From positions 173,885 through 237,884 of the forward strand of contig BEIF01000003.1 of the NCBI GenBank assembly GCA_002898215.1: a DNA stretch of 64,000 nt, written 5' to 3'. The position numbers and the translations under genes were made by a program. Origin of the DNA: a bacterium HR29. Its GTDB lineage: Bacteria > Chloroflexota > Dehalococcoidia > Tepidiformales > Tepidiformaceae. The notes below the pieces were generated by a model. It saw only the letters and a program-made list of their open reading frames with translations, was not told the DNA's origin and ran no database searches. How positions within the stretch are numbered: position 1 is the stretch's first letter; each line of letters opens with the position of its first letter. Shown one piece after another: positions 53,322 through 64,000 of this stretch.

Positions 53322-53327
53322 CACCCT
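53322..53327 (+). promoter_or_regulatory. Variant leaderless -10 element (CACCCT)
   Basis: CACCCT ends 6 nt before the ATG at 53334. The first base departs from TAnnnT, so this is weaker support. Confidence 0.35.
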
Positions 53328-53333
53328 GCGCCC

Positions 53334-53762
53334 ATGGCGAAGCGCGGGGTGGACGAGGGGTTCAGCGAGGCGGAGCGGGAAGCCATGCGCGAACGCGCCC
53401 GCGAGCTGCGTGCGCGGCGCGGTCCGAAGCGTGACCCCGACGAGGAGGTTCGGGAGAGGATCGCCCAGCTGCCCGAGCCGGACCGTACCCTCGCCCTGCG
53501 AATCCACGAGATCGTTCGTGAAGAGGCGCCCGCCCTCACTCCCCGTCTCTGGTACGGCATGCCTGCCTACGCCAAGGCGGGGTCGGTCCTCTGCTTCCTT
53601 CAGCCCGCTTCGAAGTTCGGGACGCGCTACGCCACCTTCGGCTTCACCGATGCCGCCCGGCTCGACGAGGGCTCTTGGTGGCCGGTCTCCTTCGCCCTCA
53701 CTGCCCTCGAACCGGAAACGGAGGAGACGATCCGCAGGCTTCTCCGCAAGGCCCTCGGCTGA
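53334..53762 (+). CDS. DUF1801/YdhG-like small protein
   Basis: 142 residues. The C-terminal part, [37 protein letters not shown] and LRKALG, fits the DUF1801 (YdhG/YjhX iron-chaperone-like) pattern. The N-terminal 45 residues are a charged helical extension ([20 protein letters not shown]). Function unknown. Probable leaderless start. Convergent with acylphosphatase, 9 bp apart. Confidence 0.65.
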   Translation: MAKRGVDEGFSEAEREAMRERARELRARRGPKRDPDEEVRERIAQLPEPDRTLALRIHEIVREEAPALTPRLWYGMPAYAKAGSVLCFLQPASKFGTRYATFGFTDAARLDEGSWWPVSFALTALEPETEETIRRLLRKALG

Positions 53763-53771
53763 GGGGTTCGC

Positions 53772-54080
53772 TCAGGCTGTGGGGCGGATCTCGAAGGCTG
53801 CCGGCAGCTCGGGGAACGGGTCGGGCTCGCTCACGTCCACGTCCGTGACGATGGCGCCGGGCGGGCCGACGCGCAGCTCGTGCACCAGCTTCTCGACCGC
53901 CTCGGCCGGGCCTGCCGCCTGGACCTCCACCGTGCGGCCGTCGCGGAGGTTCCGCACCCAGCCGCGGAGCCCGAGGCGGCGTGCGGTATCCCGGGTGAAG
54001 TAGCGGAAGCCAACTCCCTGGACGTGTCCCCGGACGAGGATGCGCACGGCACGCTCGCCGGCGCTGGGGCTGCTGCTCAC
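53772..54080 (-). CDS. Acylphosphatase
   Basis: 102 residues. Cleaves acyl-phosphates such as carbamoyl or 1,3-bisphosphoglycerate. GHVQGVGFRYFTRDTA supplies the phosphate-binding loop and catalytic Arg, and GWVRNLRDG the catalytic Asn. About ten extra residues at the N-terminus result from the GTG that overlaps the preceding stop (GTGA); a GTG eleven codons on is an alternative. Translation is coupled to the upstream gene. Confidence 0.9.
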   Translation of the reverse strand: MSSSPSAGERAVRILVRGHVQGVGFRYFTRDTARRLGLRGWVRNLRDGRTVEVQAAGPAEAVEKLVHELRVGPPGAIVTDVDVSEPDPFPELPAAFEIRPTA

Positions 54081-54532
54081 CGCCGGCCCCGCGGCCGTTC
54101 CCAAATGGTCTTCCAGCGGCGCGGGTCGCCCCGGACCGCGGCCTTCATCGCCTCGAGTTCGCGCTGCAGCAGCTCGTCGAGGGCCGCGTCCAGTCGCGCT
54201 CCGGAGCCGGGCTCCGCCGCCTCCAGCCGCTGGCGGAGCGTGTGCAGGACGTTGCGGCGGACGAGGCTGCGAACCGTGTGCGGCCACATGAAGAAGGAGA
54301 AGGCTTCCGGCGCACCGAACATGCCCCGGTGCCGCCCGAGCCAGAGGTACCGCTCCTGGATGCTGGCGACCGGTTCGACGACGCCGGCGAACGGGCCCGC
54401 CTCGGCGTTGGCTCGCGTGTCCACGAGCAGCCGTTCGGGGAAGAGGGTGAAGGCGATGGCGAGCACGTCCGCCCGGCGGAGCACCTCCTCCACCGCCTGG
54501 AGGTCCACTTGCACTCCGTTCTCCGTCAACAT
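54077..54532 (-). CDS. Protein of unknown function coupled to acylphosphatase
   Basis: 151 residues, soluble. LQAVEEVLRRADVLAIAFTLFPERLLVD, an IQERYLWLGRHRG segment and FSFFMWPHTVRSL are notable. The second half is helical and Glu/Arg-rich. I do not recognise the family; the aromatic FSFFMWPH stretch may bind a ligand. GGAGG lies about 10-14 nt before the ATG. It lies downstream of the groL terminator and upstream of acylphosphatase, with a 4-bp overlap. Confidence 0.6.
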   Translation of the reverse strand: MLTENGVQVDLQAVEEVLRRADVLAIAFTLFPERLLVDTRANAEAGPFAGVVEPVASIQERYLWLGRHRGMFGAPEAFSFFMWPHTVRSLVRRNVLHTLRQRLEAAEPGSGARLDAALDELLQRELEAMKAAVRGDPRRWKTIWERPRGRR

Positions 54533-54579
54533 CGCGCACACCTCCTCGTTGGGGTGTTCGGCCGCTCCCCCGACGGTAT

Positions 54580-54610
54580 CGAGGGGGTAGGCCAGCGGCC
54601 CACCCCCTCG
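54580..54610 (-). terminator. Hairpin terminator of groL
   Basis: Outer 9-bp stem (CGAGGGGGT / ACCCCCTCG), one mismatch, inner 4-bp stem and a 3-nt loop. Located about 50 bp after the groL stop and before the next minus-strand gene. Confidence 0.65.
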
Positions 54611-54662
54611 TGCGGATCGTTCCCGGTATCGACCCCTTCCGGGGCCTGGGTCGCGGCCGGCG

Positions 54663-57594
<2,932 letters not shown>

Positions 57595-58178
57595 GTGCCG
57601 ATGGCGTTCCCACGCCGCGCCCCTTCGGTCCCGTCCTCGCCGTTGTTCCCGAAGCCGCGGACGACGCGCCCCAGCGGCTCCTGACCCGGCGCGAGGTACG
57701 TCCGACCGCCGTGGTTTTCGAACCCTGCCAGCTCGCCGAAGGGCGACTCCACCACGATGTCGCCGATGCAGCGGTCGGCCCGCAGCCCGGGATGACGGGT
57801 CTCCATGTCGAAGACCCCGATGCCCGGGATCACCTCGCCGGTGTGGTCGACGTACCGGTGGCCGAAGAGCTGGAATCCGCCGCAGACGGCCAGCATGGGG
57901 AAGCCCTCCTCGGCTGCAGCCCGGATGGTCGGCCCCTTCTCCTGGAGGTCGGCGGCCACCCGGCGTTGCTCCCGGTCCTGTCCGCCACCGATGAGGAGGA
58001 TGTCGACCGACCGGGCGTCGAAAGGCTCGCCGAGCCCGATGGGGACGACCTCGGCCTCGATGCCCCGCGCCTCGCACCGCCGCTTCAGGGCGATGGCGTT
58101 CCCCCGGTCCCCGTACAGGTTCATCACGTCGGGGTACAGGTAACCGATGCGAAGGAAGGGGCGGTCGCTCACGTCGCC

Positions 58179-58184
58179 ACCATA
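58179..58184 (-). promoter_or_regulatory. -10 element of leaderless promoter (TATGGT)
   Basis: Reads TATGGT on the minus strand, 6 nt before the gatD GTG. Confidence 0.5.
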
Positions 58185-58201
58185 CCACGCGGAGGTGGGC
58201 T

Positions 58202-58735
58202 TCAGGCGAAGGGCGCCCCGCGCTCCCGCGGGTCCCCGAGGTCGAGGCCGAGGTAGGTCGTGCTTCGCCACGCGCCGAACTTGTAGCCGGCGTTCCGGTA
58301 CTCGCCGATGAGCTCGAAGCCGAGGGAGCGGTGCAGCGCCAGGCTGCGCGCGTTCGTCGATTCGATGCTCGCCACGACGAGGCGGATGGGGAGCTGCCGG
58401 GCACGCTCGATGAGGGCGGCGAGGAGCGCCCTCCCCACCCCCTTCCCCTGCCAGTCCGGGTGCACGTAGACCGTGTCCTCCCGTGTGAACCGCCACCCGC
58501 CCTTGTCGCTCACCTTCGAAAGGTAAGCGAACCCCACCACCGCGCCTCCGGCGTCGGCCACGAGCACCGGCTGGGTCGGGTCGGCAGCGTGTTCGGCGAA
58601 CCAGCGGCGCCGCCGTTCGGGGCTCCACGGCTCGAGGTCCCAGGTGGCGACCCCGGTGAGGATCTCCGCGTTGTAGATCGCGTCGATGGCGGCGAGGTCG
58701 GCCTCGGTCGCCGGCCGGATGATCGGCGTCTCCAC
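58202..58735 (-). CDS. GNAT acetyltransferase, phosphinothricin-acetyltransferase-like
   Basis: 177 residues. The N-terminus IIRPATEADLAAIDAIYN, then FAYLSKVSDKGGWRFTREDTVYV and HPDWQGKGVGRALLAALIE (acetyl-CoA binding loop, motif A) and GFELIGEYRNAGYKFG. This is the Pat/Bar type of the GNAT fold, which N-acetylates small amines. The start at GTG 58735 is supported by TACGAT 6 nt upstream; the longer GTG at 58753 is not. The substrate in vivo is unknown. Confidence 0.85.
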   Translation of the reverse strand: METPIIRPATEADLAAIDAIYNAEILTGVATWDLEPWSPERRRRWFAEHAADPTQPVLVADAGGAVVGFAYLSKVSDKGGWRFTREDTVYVHPDWQGKGVGRALLAALIERARQLPIRLVVASIESTNARSLALHRSLGFELIGEYRNAGYKFGAWRSTTYLGLDLGDPRERGAPFA

Positions 58736-58741
58736 GAGGGG

Positions 58742-58747
58742 ATCGTA
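58742..58747 (-). promoter_or_regulatory. -10 element of leaderless promoter (TACGAT)
   Basis: Reads TACGAT on the minus strand, 6 nt before the GTG at 58735. It lies inside the longer reading frame, which supports the shorter start. Confidence 0.5.
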
Positions 58748-58954
58748 CTTCACCTCGGCCGGTGGCGAAGGATCGGCGCACGGCCGCCGTCGGGGTCGAA
58801 GGAGCGAAGAGAGCTCGGCCTGCTCGGGCGGCGGAGCGGCGCTGGGGATTCCGCACCGGCCGCATGCGTCCTCGATCCCGTAATCGTCGAGCGCCTCGCC
58901 GGTCTTCCTTCACGGAAGCTGCGATCACCACCAACGAAGGAGGTGCTCGATACG

Positions 58955-59221
58955 ATGCGGAGTGTACTTCTCGGCAGCCTGGCCGCAGCGGTGCTGACGT
59001 TCGCGTCGACCGCGCCCGTGCCGTTCGCGATGGCGCGCACGGATACGCCGGACGGCTTCGACCGCCCGACGGTTGCTCCCGCGGAGGGAGTGCGTATCGC
59101 CTACCGAGACGGGGACGACGTCATCCTTCCCTACCTCCCGGGTGACGGTTCTGCTCTGCTGGAACCTCCTCCGGGCTGGCGGTACTGCCGGCCCGTGCCG
59201 ACGCCGAAGTGCACCCACTAG
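58955..59221 (+). CDS. Small secreted protein of unknown function
   Basis: 88 residues. Signal peptide at 1-28 (LLGSLAAAVLTFASTAPVPFAMA). The mature 60 residues are acidic with a Pro-rich end (PPPGWRYCRPVPTPKCTH) holding two cysteines, likely a disulfide. GGAGG lies 11 nt before the ATG. It has its own downstream hairpin. I recognise no family; it may bind something at the cell surface. Confidence 0.6.
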   Translation: MRSVLLGSLAAAVLTFASTAPVPFAMARTDTPDGFDRPTVAPAEGVRIAYRDGDDVILPYLPGDGSALLEPPPGWRYCRPVPTPKCTH

Positions 59222-59274
59222 GCTCGGCCGGTCTTCCGTAAGGCGCTCGTCGGCATTGCGAGGAGCGGAGCGGT

Positions 59275-59302
59275 AGCCCCGGCCCACCAACGGGCCGGGG
59301 CT
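59275..59302. terminator. Hairpin terminator
   Basis: An 11-bp perfect stem (AGCCCCGGCCC / GGGCCGGGGCT) with a 6-nt loop, between the small secreted gene and recQ. Confidence 0.65.
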
Positions 59303-59348
59303 AAGGCTGCTCGCAGCGTTCGCTCAAATGTTCTACACTCTCCCCACC

Positions 59349-61433
59349 GTGAGCGCCCTACCGCGCAGCCTGCCCGGGCCCCGTGAGCTCGCCCCCGCTC
59401 GGCGCATCCTCCGGGAGGTCTTCGGCTACACCGAGTTTCGCCCCGGTCAGGCGGAGCTCATCGCCGCCGTGCTCGCTGGCCGCGACGCCCTGGGGGTCAT
59501 GCCGACTGGCGGCGGCAAGTCGCTCTGCTACCAGATTCCCGCCCTCCTCGCAGAGGACGGCCTCGTGCTCGTCGTGTCGCCGCTGCTCGCCCTCATGCAC
59601 GACCAGGTGGCGGCTCTGCGCCAGTACGGCATCGCCGTGGCCGCCCTCAACTCCACCCTCGAGCGGGAGGAGCAGGCTTCGGTCCTCGCCGCTGCCCTCC
59701 GGGGGGACGTCCGGCTCCTCTACGTCGCGCCCGAGCGCTTCGCCGACCCCCGATTCGCGGCCGCTCTGCGCCAGCTCCGGGTTCGCTTGCTCGCGGTCGA
59801 CGAAGCCCATTGCGTGTCCCAGTGGGGGCACGACTTCCGCCCCTCCTACCGCGACATCGCCGCTGCCCGCGCGGCCGCGGGCGAGCCGCCGCTCATCGCC
59901 CTCACGGCCACCGCCGACGCCCGTGTCCGTGCCGACATCGTCCGGGAGCTCGGCCTCCGGGACCCCCTCGTCTGCGTTGCGGGGTTCGACCGACCGAACC
60001 TCCGCCTCGGTGTGGTGCGCTTCCCGAACGAACGCGAGCGCCTCGCGGCCGTCGCCCGGCGGCTGAAGGAGCACCGCGAGGGCTCGGCCATCGTGTACTG
60101 CTCCACCCGCCGTCAGGTGGAGGCGGTGGCGGAGTACCTCTCCCGCTGGCGGATCGACTGCGCGGCCTACCACGCGGGCATGCCGGCCGAGGAGCGGGAG
60201 CGCGTCCAGAACGCCTTCGTCAAGGACGCCGTGCGCGTCATCGCCGCGACCAGCGCCTTCGGGATGGGCATCGACAAGCCGGACGTGCGGCTCGTGGTCC
60301 ACGCGGGCCTTCCCCAGTCCCTCGAGGCGTACTACCAGGAAGCGGGCCGCGCAGGACGCGACGGCGAGCCGGCGGAGTGCCTCCTCTACTGGACGCCGAA
60401 CGACCGCCGGGTGCCGCTCTTTTTCATCGAGCGGGAACACCCCCCGGCGGAGCGCGTCCGGGAGATCTACCGCGCCATCGAGGCCCGAGCGCCCGAATGG
60501 GTTCGGCTCGACGAGGTGGTTCCCGAAGAGGCGGCAGGGGTGAACGCTGCCGTCCACGCCCTGGAGCGTTCCGGCCTCGTGGAGCGCCGGGGGCTCTCGG
60601 TCCGGGCGGTCGCGAGCGCCGGCGAGCGTGCCATCGACCTCGCCATGCTGGAAGAGCACCGCCGCTACGCCCTGGAGAAGTTCGCGGCCATGGAGGAGTA
60701 CGCCCGCGCCGGCGACTGCCTCCGCGCCCAGGTCCTCCGCTACTTCGGGGAGGAGGACGCCCCCATCGCGTGCGGCCGCTGCAGCGTGTGCTCCCCCCGC
60801 GAGGCGGAGCGAGACGACGCCGCGGCGCGGGATGAGACGGCTGTCTTCCAGGCCCTTCGACGGCTGCGGCGGCAGATCGCCGAGAGCCGCGGCGTTCCGC
60901 CCTACGCCATCTTCTCCGACGCCACACTGCGGGAGATGGCCGCTCGGCTGCCGCGAACTCCGGCCGAAATGGTGGCCCTGCCGGGTGTCGGCCGGGCCAA
61001 GTGGACCGCCTTCGGCGAGCCCTTCCTCCAGGTCACGGCCGCCGCCGCGACGGCCGCACGCGGAGCGAGGGCCGTCGGGCGGCTCCGTGCGAGAACCGGA
61101 AAGGCGTCGGAGGGCCTCGGTGGAGGGCTTTCGGCCACCGTCCGACGGACGTGGGAGCTCCTCCGCCAGGGCCTCGACATCGAGGCGGTCGCCCGCCAGC
61201 GCGGGCTCTCCCCGGGCACCATCGCCGACCACCTCGCCCAACTCGTCGAGCTCGGCTTCGTGCGCGACATCTCCCCCTGGGTCGACGGGCCGACCCTGGC
61301 CCGCGTTCGTCATGCCGCCAACGGCGGCCCCATCGGCCGCCTCGCCCCGCTGAAGGAGCTGCTGGGGGACGGAGTCACCTTCGAGCAGCTCCGGGTCGCC
61401 CGCGCCTGGGTCAACCGGGAGTTCCGCCGCTGA
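59349..61433 (+). CDS. recQ: ATP-dependent DNA helicase RecQ
   Basis: 694 residues. PTGGGKSLCYQIPAL (Walker A), VDEAHCVSQWGHDFRP (DEAH box), IVYCSTRRQVEAVAEYL, YYQEAGRAGRDGEP, a cysteine-rich zinc region (CGRCSVC near 480), the winged-helix RQC part, an HRDC domain (about 505-575) and a C-terminal HTH_40-type segment (RQRGLSPGTIADHL). It unwinds recombination and fork intermediates. Start at GTG 59349: TACACT lies 9 nt before it, and the preceding ATG is inside that element. Very secure. Confidence 0.94.
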   Translation: MSALPRSLPGPRELAPARRILREVFGYTEFRPGQAELIAAVLAGRDALGVMPTGGGKSLCYQIPALLAEDGLVLVVSPLLALMHDQVAALRQYGIAVAALNSTLEREEQASVLAAALRGDVRLLYVAPERFADPRFAAALRQLRVRLLAVDEAHCVSQWGHDFRPSYRDIAAARAAAGEPPLIALTATADARVRADIVRELGLRDPLVCVAGFDRPNLRLGVVRFPNERERLAAVARRLKEHREGSAIVYCSTRRQVEAVAEYLSRWRIDCAAYHAGMPAEERERVQNAFVKDAVRVIAATSAFGMGIDKPDVRLVVHAGLPQSLEAYYQEAGRAGRDGEPAECLLYWTPNDRRVPLFFIEREHPPAERVREIYRAIEARAPEWVRLDEVVPEEAAGVNAAVHALERSGLVERRGLSVRAVASAGERAIDLAMLEEHRRYALEKFAAMEEYARAGDCLRAQVLRYFGEEDAPIACGRCSVCSPREAERDDAAARDETAVFQALRRLRRQIAESRGVPPYAIFSDATLREMAARLPRTPAEMVALPGVGRAKWTAFGEPFLQVTAAAATAARGARAVGRLRARTGKASEGLGGGLSATVRRTWELLRQGLDIEAVARQRGLSPGTIADHLAQLVELGFVRDISPWVDGPTLARVRHAANGGPIGRLAPLKELLGDGVTFEQLRVARAWVNREFRR

Positions 61434-61442
61434 GCGCGTGCC

Positions 61443-61471
61443 TTGCGGGCGGTCACCGTCGACCGGATACT
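61443..61471 (+). promoter_or_regulatory. Promoter TTGCGG-N17-GATACT of tRNA operon
   Basis: -35 TTGCGG (61443-61448), 17-bp spacer, -10 GATACT (61466-61471), about 53 bp before tRNA-Thr. Shares the same -10 and spacing with the rplK promoter. Confidence 0.6.
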
Positions 61472-61523
61472 GGAGGATGCCGGCCGTTCGCCGGCGGCTC
61501 CGCGGCGCGGAGCGCGGGCTCGG

Positions 61524-61598
61524 GCCCGGGTGGCGCAATGGCAGCGCAGCCGATTTGTAATCGGCCGGTTAGGGGTTCGAGTCCCCTCCTGGGCTCCA
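61524..61598 (+). tRNA. tRNA-Thr(TGT)
   Basis: A 75-nt cloverleaf with 7-bp acceptor (GCCCGGG/CCTGGGC), anticodon loop TTTGTAA (anticodon TGT), T-arm AGGGGTTCGAGTCCCCT and an encoded CCA end. Confidence 0.95.
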
Positions 61599-61619
61599 CG
61601 CCGTGCGGGCTCGGCGCGT

Positions 61620-61707
61620 GGAGGGATGGCCGAGTGGCTAATGGCAGCAGACTGTAAATCTGCCGCGCGAAAGCGCTACGGGGGTTCGAATCCTCCTCCC
61701 TCCACCA
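61620..61707 (+). tRNA. tRNA-Tyr(GTA)
   Basis: An 88-nt class II tRNA. Perfect 7-bp acceptor (GGAGGGA/TCCCTCC), anticodon loop CTGTAAA (anticodon GTA at 61654-61656), long variable arm and an encoded CCA end. Confidence 0.95.
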
Positions 61708-61748
61708 CCCCTACCTCGAGGTCGGCGCTCCGCCGGTAGGCGTTCCCC

Positions 61749-64000
<2,252 letters not shown>

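Noticed and set aside
59328..59348. ATG start for RecQ seven codons upstream
   Set aside because: The codons overlap the TACACT promoter element, so that AUG would not be in the transcript.

Overview
The window is very GC-rich, densely packed bacterial chromosome with no plasmid, phage, IS or CRISPR sequence that I can recognise. I infer a Chloroflexota bacterium, most like the Dehalococcoidia/Tepidiforma side. The grounds are ThyX instead of ThyA, a perfect CIRCE element before groL, many exported proteins with long Thr-Pro linkers, a C-terminal surface domain I associate with Chloroflexota, and heavy acyl-CoA metabolism. No rRNA is present, so this placement is an inference. A recurring start signal, TAnnnT about 6 nt before ATG/GTG with no ribosome binding site, suggests that many mRNAs are leaderless.

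Layout. 0-3.4 kb: sugar and surface polysaccharide genes (glycosyltransferase, wecB, DegT aminotransferase). 3.4-11 kb: a CoA-transferase, two alpha/beta hydrolases, a luciferase-like oxidoreductase, a Thr-Pro-rich anchored protein, a decayed methyltransferase and an acyl-CoA synthetase behind a promoter with a palindrome. 11-17.8 kb: a MOSC protein, a cyclic-di-GMP type operon (PAS-GGDEF, HDOD, degenerate GGDEF) and a coupled pyk/phosphodiesterase/membrane-peptide operon. 17.8-20.7 kb: a membrane-tethered ECF sigma factor fused to an anti-sigma-like domain, co-directional with a rhomboid protease that is preceded by a 19-codon leaderless ORF. 20.8-25.7 kb: a CAP-domain secreted protein, a hybrid histidine kinase and thyX.

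25.8-33 kb: two crotonase-like genes flanking two small paralogous genes, a Rieske-like membrane protein, a second acyl-CoA synthetase, and an EtfD-like iron-sulfur membrane protein. A decayed LamG gene follows. 34-38 kb: glnK-amt and etfB-etfA. Together the ligases, hydratases, CoA-transferase, ETF and EtfD would activate acyl chains, oxidise them and pass electrons to the membrane quinone pool. 38-47 kb: mixed housekeeping genes (thioredoxin-like, aldolase, SRAP, FKBP, crotonase, nadD, lgt, glutaredoxin) and an orphan PD-(D/E)XK protein. 47-59 kb: rplK-rplA on their own, an F420/FMN-type oxidoreductase, an MrfA-like helicase, rmuC, acylphosphatase, groL without groES, a PHB-depolymerase-like esterase, gatD and an acetyltransferase. 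59-64 kb: recQ, then tRNA-Thr(TGT), tRNA-Tyr(GTA), an antisense BcsA-like PilZ glycosyltransferase, tRNA-Thr(GGT) and the start of tuf.

In my view the most unusual unit is the rhomboid plus membrane-tethered sigma factor pair (17.86-20.70 kb). The tandem small paralogues between two crotonases (26.4-28.2 kb) come next. Both are readings from sequence alone.
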